64,000 bases of DNA from Cribrihabitans_A pelagius (GCF_048820915.1 NZ_JBMERR010000018.1:44613-108612); one strand, 5' to 3'. Positions 16,473 to 25,839 are shown, counted from the first letter of the stretch. A program made the numbers and translations. The notes: generated by a model not told the origin, from the letters alone.

Positions 16473-17282
16473 TCAGCCCGAAAAAATCCGCTTCATCTCC
16501 GCGTCGAAACGGGTCCAGGTCAAGGTGGCGCGGTTGCCGGCATACCCGTGGTAGTAGGATTTGCCGTTTGCTGTCGGCAGGCCCGCCCAGATTTTGGCCA
16601 GGTTATGCATGAAGGTCTTGCGGCCCATATCTCCTTGCAGGAAATCGCTGTAGCCCGCTTCCTCCAGAAGCTGGTGCGCCAGCTGGTCCTGCAACTGGGG
16701 CGAGAAGCGGGCCTGGCGGCTGACGCTCTGGTGGCGCACCAGGCGGCGCAGCGTTGCCGGGATCAGCTGATAGCGGCCGATGGCGTGCGGCTGTCCGGGA
16801 GTGGCGTCGATCCAGGCGTAGATTTCGCCGATGGTCATGCTGGTGGGTTTCCTGGCAGGGCGGCGGGCGGCGCCGTACTGAACCGCGTCATAGCCCGCGC
16901 CGCCCGCCTCGGCGCTGGCGATCAGCGACATCAACTGCTGAGCGTCCGGCGGTGCGGCGGGGGCTCGGGCAAACAAGCCGCTGCCGCTGCGCCCCCGGAA
17001 GAGGCTGCTTGCACCGGGGCGCAGGGCCACCGCTCCGCGGCCCGCGCCGGCACCGGGCAGCCTGTCAGGCAACAGGCTGGTGTTGGGCTGGGGCAGTGCG
17101 CCAGGCGTCTGGGGGCCGTCCGCAGGGGCATCCGGATTCGGTGTCGAGGCCTGATGCAGGAAGAACCCGTTTCCAACCAGCGAATAGGCGCCGGCCCGGC
17201 CCGGGCCTGGCGCGGCCAGCAACAGCAGCGCCAGGCAGAGGGCAAACGGGGGGAAGGCACGGGAGCTCGTTCTGAGGGGCAT
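16473..17282 (-). CDS. Exported lysozyme-fold (GH104-like) protein
   Basis: A 269-residue protein with an N-terminal signal peptide (about residues 8-30, LLLLAAPGPGRAGA) and a low-complexity Pro/Gly linker to about residue 110. The C-terminal domain contains LMSLIASAEAGGAGYDAVQY, TIGEIYAWIDATPGQPHAIGRYQLIP and a helix-rich end, the pattern of lysozyme-like glycosidases in which the first Glu (SAEA) is catalytic and GRYQ follows. It probably cleaves peptidoglycan glycan strands in the periplasm. The start at 17282 is chosen for the signal peptide; the longer frame lacks one. It stands alone, near the shape cluster, so an envelope-remodelling role is plausible. Confidence 0.72.
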   Translation of the reverse strand: MPLRTSSRAFPPFALCLALLLLAAPGPGRAGAYSLVGNGFFLHQASTPNPDAPADGPQTPGALPQPNTSLLPDRLPGAGAGRGAVALRPGASSLFRGRSGSGLFARAPAAPPDAQQLMSLIASAEAGGAGYDAVQYGAARRPARKPTSMTIGEIYAWIDATPGQPHAIGRYQLIPATLRRLVRHQSVSRQARFSPQLQDQLAHQLLEEAGYSDFLQGDMGRKTFMHNLAKIWAGLPTANGKSYYHGYAGNRATLTWTRFDAEMKRIFSG

Positions 17283-17403
17283 CGGGACCTGCTTTCTGCC
17301 GGCGGGAGGGTGCGGGCAGACTGGCACGAGGGGGTTGCGATTCCGTTTACCGCGGTGCAGCACCCTCTTCCGCCGGGCCGCGAATACGGCTAGGGGAGGG
17401 GCC

Positions 17404-18189
17404 ATGCTGTCCTATCAACATATCTACCACGCCGGGAACCTGGCCGATGTGCAGAAGCACGCGCTGCTGGCATGGATGCTGGGCTACCTGACCCGCAAGG
17501 ACAAACCGCTCAGCTATATCGAGACGCACGCGGGCCGCGGGCTCTACCATCTTGACGCGCCCGAAGCGGTGAAGACCGGCGAGGCGGAGGCGGGCATCAC
17601 CCGCCTCCTGCAGGCGCAGGCGCTGGACGCCGCGCACCCGCTGCACCGCGCGATCTCGGCCGTCCGCGCCCGTCACGGAGCCGCGGCCTATCCCGGCTCG
17701 CCGCTGATCGCGGCCGAATTGCTGCGCCCGGGCGATGCGTTGCATTTTGCCGAGTTGCACCCGCAGGAGCACAACGCGCTGGCCGAGGCGCTCACGCCTT
17801 ACAAGGCGAAGGTGCACAAGCAGGACGGTTTCGAGCTGGCGCTGTCACTGGCGCCGCCCACGCCGCGCCGGGGGCTTTGCCTGATCGACCCGAGCTACGA
17901 GGTGAAGGCGGATTACACGCGCATCCCGGGGATCATCGGCAAGCTGCACCGCAAGTGGAATGTGGGCGTGATCGCGCTGTGGTATCCGATCCTGACCGAT
18001 GGGGCGCACAAGGACATGCTGGCCGCACTGGACGCGCAGGACCTGCCCGGCGCCCTGCGCCACGAGGTGCGCTTCCCGCCGGTGCGCGAAGGCCACCGGA
18101 TGGCGGGCTCGGGCATGTTCGTGGTGAACGCGCCCTTTGGCGCAGAGGAAGAAGCGGCGCGGATCAGCCGGCTGTTCCGGTCGGGGTGA
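17404..18189 (+). CDS. rlmJ: 23S rRNA (adenine(2030)-N6)-methyltransferase RlmJ
   Basis: A 261-residue RlmJ-family enzyme that methylates A2030 of 23S rRNA. It opens MLSYQHIYHAGNLADVQKHA, diagnostic for the family, and has the SAM-binding block YIETHAGRGLYHL. The catalytic motif IV reads DPSYE (residues 162-166), whereas E. coli RlmJ has DPPYE; the second Pro of the N6-adenine methylase motif is replaced by Ser. The ATG is preceded by AGGGGAGGGG. The gene is monocistronic, divergent from the lysozyme-like gene. Confidence 0.94.
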   Translation: MLSYQHIYHAGNLADVQKHALLAWMLGYLTRKDKPLSYIETHAGRGLYHLDAPEAVKTGEAEAGITRLLQAQALDAAHPLHRAISAVRARHGAAAYPGSPLIAAELLRPGDALHFAELHPQEHNALAEALTPYKAKVHKQDGFELALSLAPPTPRRGLCLIDPSYEVKADYTRIPGIIGKLHRKWNVGVIALWYPILTDGAHKDMLAALDAQDLPGALRHEVRFPPVREGHRMAGSGMFVVNAPFGAEEEAARISRLFRSG

Positions 18190-18252
18190 CCGCCGCCCCG
18201 TGCCGTCTGGTGTCACCCGGTGCCGGTTCCCGGGGGGCTCAGCAGGCCGGGT

Positions 18253-19695
18253 TCATGCGTCGGCTGCGGCTGCGGCTGCGTCGCGGGCTTCCCACTCGCG
18301 GATCCATTTCCAGCCGCCAAGCGCTGCGATCAGCGGCGCCAGCTCGGCCTCGTAGGGTTTCCACTTGTCCAGCCCCTTGCGGTTGATGCCCTTGCGCACC
18401 TGCATCACGGACGCGGTTTTCACCGCCTGATCCGACGCCTCCGGGGACAGGCAGGCCGGGTTCCAGTCCATTTCGAGATGCGCAAGGATCGCGCGCATCT
18501 GCGGCTCCGGGGCCTCGACCAGGGCACGGTAGGATTGCACCCGCAGCCTGCTGCCCAGTTTGGGCTGGAAATCGTCAAGCGATGCATAAACCGTGCGGAT
18601 CATGTGGCCGATCCACTCCAGCCTCTTTGAGAACAGCTGGCCGTTGGCGAAATTCCTGGTGAACAAAGACAGCCCAACGTCCAATGGGTGCCGCATCATG
18701 AAAATGAACCGGGCTTCCGGCAGTATCATCCGTGCAAAACCCATTTCCAGCGCGTTTGCCGGCATCTTGTCGACGATGACAGACGCGCCGGCAGGTTCAG
18801 CCGGGACGTTGTTTTGCAGGAAGGCGTTGCGCACCGCGCTCAGCAGCGCGACCGGCGCTTCCTGGCACCACTGCCAGAATCCGGGATCTGCTGCCTGCTT
18901 CTTCATCAGGCTGTGCGCGGCCAGACGGGCGTCGGCCAGCCCCGGGCTTTCGCCGATCGAAGCGATGTCCGGATGGCGGCTGAGCATGACGTCCAGCAGG
19001 GTCGTGCCCGAGCGCGGCAGGCCTGTCACGAACGCGAAGCGCGGAGCGCCGTCACCGGTGAGGGCTTCTGGCGTGGCGCCGGGATGGAAGGCCGCCCGCT
19101 GCTCCGCGATCCTTTGATCGAACTCGGCTGGGGAGTAGGTGCCGGGAATGGCATCCTTGCACTTGCGGAAATACTGCATCGCCTGCCGTGTGTTGCCGGC
19201 GGCGCCTTCAATCTGTCCGAGGGCATTGCAGACGCAGGCGGTTTCTTCCACGCTGAGCAACGGAGACCCGGCCAGCTGCCGCAGTTTAGCAGCCTCCGCA
19301 CTGTCCGCCGCCAGCGGGTCTGCCAGGTGCAGGGACGAAAGCGCCATGGCTGAAACCGGATCCAGATCCAGCATCTTGTGAAAGGCAGCGGAGGCGGCTG
19401 CCCTGTCGCCCAGGGCCAGCTTGCGCGTCCCGATCTTGTGCCAGGTTTCAAGGTGTTCCGGCCAGGTGTCCGCGACGGCGTCAAGAACGAGGAAGCACCG
19501 CTCCGTCATGTCCATGCCCCAATAGCAATCCGCAACCGCATGCAACACATCAAGAGCGGGCGGTTCCGCCTGCACCTTGGGGAGCAGGAGGCCCAGGGCT
19601 TGGCTGTATTGCCCCGTCTTCATCAGGAACTCGATGGGCTTTGCGCGCGCTTCCGGAGTGGGGAGGCTGGCAGAAATTTGTGCGGGCAGGCTCAC
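18253..19695 (-). CDS. TPR-repeat sulfotransferase family protein
   Basis: A 480-residue protein. The N-terminal 200 residues are helical TPR-like pairs (YSQALGLLLPKVQAEPPALD; ACVCNALGQIEGAAGNTRQA). The C-terminal half is a sulfotransferase domain: 5'-phosphosulfate loop TGLPRSGTTLLDVMLSRHPD near residue 225 and the 3'-phosphate element FIFMMRHPLDVGLSLFTRNF. Such proteins move sulfate from PAPS to an unknown acceptor. The start is GTG at 19695, preceded by CTGGAGG at optimal distance; the longer frame upstream lacks a site. It lies 147 bp downstream of leuA in the same direction; no functional link is evident. Confidence 0.87.
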   Translation of the reverse strand: MSLPAQISASLPTPEARAKPIEFLMKTGQYSQALGLLLPKVQAEPPALDVLHAVADCYWGMDMTERCFLVLDAVADTWPEHLETWHKIGTRKLALGDRAAASAAFHKMLDLDPVSAMALSSLHLADPLAADSAEAAKLRQLAGSPLLSVEETACVCNALGQIEGAAGNTRQAMQYFRKCKDAIPGTYSPAEFDQRIAEQRAAFHPGATPEALTGDGAPRFAFVTGLPRSGTTLLDVMLSRHPDIASIGESPGLADARLAAHSLMKKQAADPGFWQWCQEAPVALLSAVRNAFLQNNVPAEPAGASVIVDKMPANALEMGFARMILPEARFIFMMRHPLDVGLSLFTRNFANGQLFSKRLEWIGHMIRTVYASLDDFQPKLGSRLRVQSYRALVEAPEPQMRAILAHLEMDWNPACLSPEASDQAVKTASVMQVRKGINRKGLDKWKPYEAELAPLIAALGGWKWIREWEARDAAAAAADA

Positions 19696-19842
19696 TGGGG
19701 CCTCCAGTCTTGCAGGGATTAACCGGGATTCCCTGCAGTTTATGCCGCAACAAGGTTTACACCGTGTTACGGCACTGGAAGATCCGCCAGGCTGGTTTTG
19801 CAGGCGTGGCACCGCCCGCTTCACGCGGACGGTGACGGACGG

Positions 19843-21429
<1,587 letters not shown>

Positions 21430-21540
21430 GGCTGATATCTTTCGTTTCTGTCCTGAGCCGTCTGGTCCTGAACCCTGCGGGCCTGCGCCCAAGCGGGCTG
21501 CATCTGCGGGGTCAGGGACTTGGAGGTGGTCTTTGCCTGT

Positions 21541-21595
21541 TGGCGCGCGAGCAGCAATCCTCTGAGCGGGCGCGCCAGACCGGCACGCTCAGAGG
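21541..21595 (-). promoter_or_regulatory. Candidate attenuator stem-loops in the leuA leader
   Basis: In the minus-strand transcript two stems can form. Stem A pairs CCTCTGAGCG with CGCTCAGAGG (+ coordinates 21586-21595 with 21559-21568) and includes the last Leu codon and the stop of the leader peptide. Stem B pairs TGGCGCG with CGCGCCA (21571-21577 with 21541-21547). One arm of each lies in the loop of the other, so a nested fold is excluded and they are probably alternatives. A ribosome stalled at the upstream Leu codons or reaching the stop would shift the balance. No U-run follows stem B, so the output could be Rho-dependent or translational. Confidence 0.55.
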
Positions 21596-21675
21596 CGGGC
21601 TAGGACCAGTAGGGCGCAGAACGCCGCGCCGCGGAATGCGGCTTGGGTGGCGGGGATATCTGCGCGTCTGCTCAT
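21589..21675 (-). CDS. Leucine-rich leader peptide of leuA (28 residues)
   Basis: A 28-residue open frame beginning ATG at 21675 (MSRRADIPATQ...) and ending ...CALLVLARL-stop. Four of the last seven residues are Leu, and two of the four use CTA, a rare codon in this GC-rich genome. The stop codon lies in one arm of a 10-bp stem-loop, the geometry of classical amino-acid attenuators. A -10-like TATAAAT ends only about 7 bases before the ATG, so the transcript may start at or very near the ATG (leaderless). Too short for ordinary gene callers. Function is inferred from architecture and position 160 nt ahead of leuA. Confidence 0.65.
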   Translation of the reverse strand: MSRRADIPATQAAFRGAAFCALLVLARL

Positions 21676-21682
21676 GGCTGCG

Positions 21683-21724
21683 ATTTATACAGAGGCGCAA
21701 GCGAATGGGAAGAAATTTCTTCCC
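21683..21724 (-). promoter_or_regulatory. leuA leader promoter with overlapping 18-bp palindrome
   Basis: On the minus strand TATAAAT (21689-21683) is a good -10 element. Seventeen bases upstream ends a perfect 18-bp palindrome, GGGAAGAAATTTCTTCCC (21707-21724), occupying the place of the -35 element. The palindrome is a strong operator candidate for a dimeric regulator; its identity is unknown. Confidence 0.55.
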
Positions 21725-21978
21725 GCCCTGAATCCGGAGGCGCCGGGCGGCGGGGGCAGCGGGGTGGCAAGCGCAGCAGAGATAAAGACAATTTGCCGTT
21801 TTCCGGGTAGGATAGGGGCTTCAGGAGCCGCAGATAGCGCCACCCATGGTCTGCCGCGGCCTCTGTCAAGGGAGTGGCCTGGCGGCGAATTGACGCTTGC
21901 AAAATTTTCTGCCTTCGCCTTGAAGGGCCGGATCGGGGCGCGGCCGCCTGTGCCGGTGCCCCCAAGAGGAGGAAGAGA
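21725..21978. other. Intergenic region between leuA promoter and usp
   Basis: About 250 bp separating divergent leuA and usp. The + strand promoter for usp must lie here; I could not pick clear -35/-10 boxes. No gene with homology is visible on either strand. Confidence 0.4.
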
Positions 21979-22416
21979 GTGTCACACAACAAAATCGTCC
22001 TGGGATATGACGACAGCCGTGCCGCCAAGACGGCGCTGGCCTTCGCCGCGGACCTTGCCAAGGCGCAGAACGCCGAGCTGGTGATCGCGCATGTGCTTGA
22101 ATGGTCGCCGTATTCCTTTCTGACGCCGGAGGAGATCGAGGACCGGCACAAACGCCGAGAGGATGAGCTGAAGCGTGCCGAAGACGCACTGCTCGCGCCG
22201 GTGCGCAAGAGCCTGGAGGGATCGGGAATCACTGTCACCACGGTGCTGAAATACGGCCATATCGCCGAAACGCTCTGCGCCATCCTGACGGACACGGGTG
22301 CATCGCAGCTGATCATCGGCCGCACCGGCCATTCGGCGCTGTCCTCGCGGCTGTTCGGCTCGGTTGCCGGCAGTCTCGCCCAGGCGGCCCCGGTGCCGGT
22401 CACCATCGTTCCATGA
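21979..22416 (+). CDS. Universal stress protein (UspA family)
   Basis: A 145-residue single-domain Usp: it opens with NKIVLGYDDSRAAKTALAFA and ends with the ATP-binding-type block QLIIGRTGHSALSSRLFGSV followed by APVPVTIVP. The GxxGH-(9)-GS motif, here GRTGH...FGSVAGS, indicates the nucleotide-binding subclass. The GTG start at 21979 has GAGGAAGAG directly upstream. The alanine/glycine symporter gene follows after 23 bp, so the two form an operon, a pairing that suggests this Usp may modulate the transporter (inference). Confidence 0.92.
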   Translation: MSHNKIVLGYDDSRAAKTALAFAADLAKAQNAELVIAHVLEWSPYSFLTPEEIEDRHKRREDELKRAEDALLAPVRKSLEGSGITVTTVLKYGHIAETLCAILTDTGASQLIIGRTGHSALSSRLFGSVAGSLAQAAPVPVTIVP

Positions 22417-22439
22417 AATCCAGCAGTACAGGGACAGTC

Positions 22440-23978
22440 ATGAAAAATCCGATCTCGGCCGCCGCTGTGGCGGCACTGCTGGCGGCACCCATGCCGGCAA
22501 TGGCCCAATCCTTCGACGAGCAGGTCAACACCCTGTTCGCCAATTCCACCGGCTGGTTCGTCGGCCTGATCTTCAGCAACTTCCCCGGCACCAGCTTCCC
22601 CTGGATCGTCGGCTGGCTGGTAATCGCGGCAACGGTCTTCACCTTTTACTTCGGTCTGATCCAGTTCCGCGCCTTCCCGCATTCGATCGCGCTGGTGAAG
22701 GGCGACTATTCCGACCCCAATGACGCGGGCGAAGTCAGCCACTTCCAGGCGCTGGCAACCGCGCTTTCGGGCACCGTCGGCCTTGGCAATATCGCGGGCG
22801 TCGCGGTTGCCGTCGGCATCGGCGGGCCGGGGGCGACATTCTGGATGATCCTGGCCGGCCTGATGGGGATGGCCTCGAAGTTCACCGAGTGCACGCTGGG
22901 CGTCAAATACCGCAACGAGTTCCCGGACGGCCATGTCTCCGGCGGCCCGATGTACTACATGACCAAGGGTTTTGCCGAACGCGGCCTGCCGATGGGCAAG
23001 TTCCTCGCGGTGCTGTTCTCGGTCTTCTGCATCCTCGGCGCGCTGGGCGGCGGCAACATGTTCCAGGCCAACCAGGCGCATGCGCAGATTTCCAGTGTGG
23101 TGGGCAACTACCCGGGCTGGATCACCGGCGTGGTGTTTGCGGCCATCGTCTTTGCCGTTATCGTCGGCGGCCTCAAGTCCATCGCCCGGGTGACCGAGAA
23201 GGTCGTGCCCTTCATGGGGGTGATGTATGTGACCGCGGCGCTGGTGATCCTGGCGATGAACGCGGATCAGATCGGCTGGGCCTTCGGCCAGATCTTTGAC
23301 GGTGCCTTCACCGGGCTCGGCGTGGCCGGCGGCATGGTCGGCGCGCTGATTCAAGGCTTCAAGCGGGCGGCGTTCTCGAACGAGGCGGGCGTCGGCTCGG
23401 CTGCCATCGCCCACTCTGCCGTGCGCACCAAGGAGCCGATCACCGAAGGCTTCGTGTCGCTCCTGGAACCCTTCATCGACACGGTGGTGATCTGCACCAT
23501 GACCGCGCTGGTGATCATCATCACCGGCCAGCTGGTGCAGGATCCGGCCACCGGCCTCTACCTGCTGGACGAGGGCGCGAGCACGATCCAGACCATCGAC
23601 GGCAACAAGGGCGTGGCGCTGACCTCGGCTGCCTTCTCCTCCGCCTTCGGCTGGTTCCAGTACGTGCTGGCGATCGCGGTGATCCTGTTTGCCTTCTCCA
23701 CCATGATCAGCTGGTCCTACTATGGCCTCAAGGCCTGGACCTTCCTGTTCGGCGAAGGCGAGACCAAGGAGCTGGTGTTCAAGGTGATCTTCTGCATCTT
23801 CGTGGTGATCGGCGCGGCCGCCAACCTCGGCCCGGTGATCGACTTCTCCGACGCGGCGATCTTCGCGATGGCGGTGGTCAACATCATCGCGCTCTATTTC
23901 CTGATGCCGATCGTCAAGCGCGAGCTGGACAGCTACATGTCGCGCCTGCGCACCGGCGAGATCAAGAAATACACCTGA
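22440..23978 (+). CDS. Alanine/glycine:cation symporter (AGCS family)
   Basis: A 512-residue sodium-coupled amino-acid carrier. Family signatures are GTVGLGNIAGVAVAVGIGGPGATFWM, KFTECTLGVKYRN, GGPMYYMTKG and KRAAFSNEAGVGSAAIAHSA. About eleven hydrophobic helices are visible. The N-terminus (MKNPISAAAVAALLAAPMPA followed by MAQS) looks like a cleavable signal sequence, as is often seen in marine AGCS members. The ATG at 22440 follows CAGGGAC; an in-frame ATG at 22413 overlapping the usp stop is the alternative start. A strong terminator follows the gene. Confidence 0.94.
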   Translation: MKNPISAAAVAALLAAPMPAMAQSFDEQVNTLFANSTGWFVGLIFSNFPGTSFPWIVGWLVIAATVFTFYFGLIQFRAFPHSIALVKGDYSDPNDAGEVSHFQALATALSGTVGLGNIAGVAVAVGIGGPGATFWMILAGLMGMASKFTECTLGVKYRNEFPDGHVSGGPMYYMTKGFAERGLPMGKFLAVLFSVFCILGALGGGNMFQANQAHAQISSVVGNYPGWITGVVFAAIVFAVIVGGLKSIARVTEKVVPFMGVMYVTAALVILAMNADQIGWAFGQIFDGAFTGLGVAGGMVGALIQGFKRAAFSNEAGVGSAAIAHSAVRTKEPITEGFVSLLEPFIDTVVICTMTALVIIITGQLVQDPATGLYLLDEGASTIQTIDGNKGVALTSAAFSSAFGWFQYVLAIAVILFAFSTMISWSYYGLKAWTFLFGEGETKELVFKVIFCIFVVIGAAANLGPVIDFSDAAIFAMAVVNIIALYFLMPIVKRELDSYMSRLRTGEIKKYT

Positions 23979-24007
23979 GCCTAGGCGCTTGAGGTGAAGA
24001 CACGAGG

Positions 24008-24035
24008 CCGCCCCGGTTCGCCGGGGCGGTTTTTT
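24008..24035 (+). terminator. Intrinsic terminator after the symporter gene
   Basis: CCGCCCCGGTTCGCCGGGGC begins a near-perfect hairpin (9-bp GC stem, 4-base loop) followed directly by six T residues. It ends the usp-symporter operon. Confidence 0.92.
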
Positions 24036-24101
24036 CTTTGGTGGTTTCCATCGCATTGTTTCGCCGTGGCGAAGGCACCCGCGTTTGCACCGGGCGCAAA
24101 G

Positions 24102-24268
24102 CCGTGCATTGACGGCGCGCGCGGGGGCGATCCGAACGGATTTGACTGGCAGTTTATCCTGGCAAAGTCCGTAGACCCTCTCGAGGTCACGTCCAGCCAA
24201 GGCCAAATCGCCGCCGCGTGGGGGCGCGCCGGCGATGCGCGGCGGCCTCACGGCCTTGTCCCGCGCTG
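24102..24268 (-). repeat. Dispersed intergenic element, copy 1
   Basis: Read on the minus strand this stretch starts CAGCGCGGGACAAGGCCG and ends in GCGCGCGCCGTCAATGCACGG. It aligns along its whole length with copy 3 at 52365-52535 and more loosely with copy 2 at 35651-35808. Shared blocks are GCCGCCGCGCATCGCCGGCG, CACGCGGCGGCGATTTGG, a central ACGGACTT, ATAAACTGCCAG and GGATCGCC. The first two blocks can form a GCCGCCGCG/CGCGGCGGC stem. It lies between the AGCS terminator and the end of the glycolipid-binding gene. No function is known to me. Confidence 0.7.
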
Positions 24269-24353
24269 GGGACATGCGGAACTGGATCAGCCCATGAAGC
24301 CGGAGGCACTGCCGCAGGACTTCGGAGGTTGCCCTTGCTTCGCCGGCCGCAGC

Positions 24354-24914
24354 TTAACCCAGCCGCCGGAAGACCCCCGGGTAGTCCAGCACCAGCCCCG
24401 CCGCATCTACTTCTATGTCGGCGGTGAAGCCGCTCTCCAGCCCCTCGTAGCGGTAGCGGTCTTCGCCCAGGCGGGTGTAGCGCTGGCGTGCCATGCGGAG
24501 AGCAATCTCCGCGCCGCCGGTCTCGGGCGGCGGCACAAAGGCCGCGAGGATCTCCGCGCTTGCGCCTTCTGCTAGACCAAGCCGACGGATCGGCAAAGTA
24601 TTGGTCGCGGGCGTGATGCCAATATCGATGTCGAGGCAGCCCTCCAGAGCGGGCAGGGCGGTGCCGCGGGCCACATCCCGCCACTGGCCCCGGCCGTCCG
24701 AGGCGAGATGCAGACTGTGCCCGCCGGCAAAGCTCAGCCGCACCTCCCGCGTGTGGAACTGCGCGTCCGTGCCCACCCGGTAATGCGCGCCGAAGGCCAC
24801 CGGATCAGATCCGGCCGCCACGCCCTCCAGCCTCAGCCCGTCGGCGGTTTCGGTGAGCACACAGTGCTCCAGCCCCTGCCGCTGCCAGTCACACCAGCGC
24901 GCCACCCTTTGCAT
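24354..24914 (-). CDS. Putative glycolipid-binding protein (PF06475-type)
   Basis: A 186-residue protein whose sequence follows the glycolipid-binding domain pattern: an early RWCDWQRQGLEHCVL with WxxxGxE spacing, then GAHYRVGTDAQFHTREVRLSF, GRGQWRDVARGTALPALEGC (conserved D and cluster before LDIDI), TNTLPIRRL and a C-terminal GFTADIEVDAAGLVLDYPGVFRRL. The family is related to a bacterial protein reported to bind glycolipids, but the physiological role is unknown. It has no signal peptide. It is divergent from nothing nearby and is followed upstream by the patatin gene in the same orientation at 85 bp, so the pair may form a lipid-related unit. Confidence 0.8.
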   Translation of the reverse strand: MQRVARWCDWQRQGLEHCVLTETADGLRLEGVAAGSDPVAFGAHYRVGTDAQFHTREVRLSFAGGHSLHLASDGRGQWRDVARGTALPALEGCLDIDIGITPATNTLPIRRLGLAEGASAEILAAFVPPPETGGAEIALRMARQRYTRLGEDRYRYEGLESGFTADIEVDAAGLVLDYPGVFRRLG

Positions 24915-24999
24915 GTTTCGCCTCCCCTTGAGAACATTGTGCGAACACTATTCTCGGCAAGGGCATCGGTAAAGCGGTATTCCACTGGGAAACAGCCGG

Positions 25000-25839
25000 T
25001 TAGGCGGATCGCTCCCGGATGCCGCCGCGGCGCAGGAAGGCCTCGCCCGCCTTGCGCCCGGCATCCCAGGTGGCCTGGACCTTTCCTGGGTCGGTGAAAT
25101 CGATCTTGTCGGCGGGCACATCGTCCTCGGGCCAGACGTAGAGCCGCCCCTCGACCTGCGGCAGGCGCTTGTAGATGCGGGTGAGCACCACCAGGGTTGG
25201 GCCGCGGTCCGGCTCCGGCATCGGCGCCTGATCCGCCATGCCGCCATCGATCACCGCGCGGCCCTGCCAGCGCGGCGGGGTGAAGACCGGCGGGATGGTG
25301 GCGGCGTGGCAGACGAGATCCGCGAGCGTGCCCTTCTGCGCGGCCTCCCGCGCGTCAACCAGGCTGGAGGACACGCCCAGCCGCTCCGCCCAGTTGAAAT
25401 GCGGCGAACCGACCAGGTGAAGCTCCGCCTCATAGGCCAGCGTCGCGAAAGTGCCGCTCAGCCGTGCCCAGCGGTGCGAAGGCGGATGCCCCAGCAAGAT
25501 CTGCGCCTGCGGCCCGCGGGCGACTTTCTGCATGGCGTCCCCGTCGAGCGCCCGGGCCACCACCTCGCCGTAAACGCGCTGGTGCGGGGTGAGGCCGCCC
25601 TCGCCGCGCGTGTGCCAGTCGATGTTGCTGTCCGTCCGGCGGAATGCGGTCTTCATCTCCTCCAGCACCCGCGGTCCGCGCTGGGCGAGAAACCCCGCAA
25701 GCGTCAGCGCCCCGCCGGAAACGCCAGCAACGCGGGCCGGGGCCAGCGGCAACCGGTCCCGCACAACATCCAGGAAACCGCCCTGCCAAAAACAGCGGCA
25801 GCCGCCGCCGGAAAGTACCAGTTGTTCGAAATGCGCCAT
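25000..25839 (-). CDS. Patatin-like phospholipase family protein
   Basis: A 279-residue patatin-fold hydrolase. The oxyanion-hole glycine stretch is LSGGGCRCFWQGGFLD, the nucleophile elbow GVSGG is near residue 41, and the Asp of the Ser-Asp dyad is in VIDGGMADQAP. These residues are intact, so it should be active on acyl esters, probably phospholipids. No signal peptide is present. The ATG at 25839 begins the conserved strand (HFEQLVLSGGG). It precedes the glycolipid-binding gene on the same strand. Confidence 0.88.
   Translation of the reverse strand: MAHFEQLVLSGGGCRCFWQGGFLDVVRDRLPLAPARVAGVSGGALTLAGFLAQRGPRVLEEMKTAFRRTDSNIDWHTRGEGGLTPHQRVYGEVVARALDGDAMQKVARGPQAQILLGHPPSHRWARLSGTFATLAYEAELHLVGSPHFNWAERLGVSSSLVDAREAAQKGTLADLVCHAATIPPVFTPPRWQGRAVIDGGMADQAPMPEPDRGPTLVVLTRIYKRLPQVEGRLYVWPEDDVPADKIDFTDPGKVQATWDAGRKAGEAFLRRGGIRERSA

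Noticed and set aside
21672..24275. An 867-residue minus-strand frame across usp and the symporter
   Set aside because: It is antisense to two supported genes. Its N-terminal end lies in the dispersed element, which explains its odd Arg/Pro-rich start.
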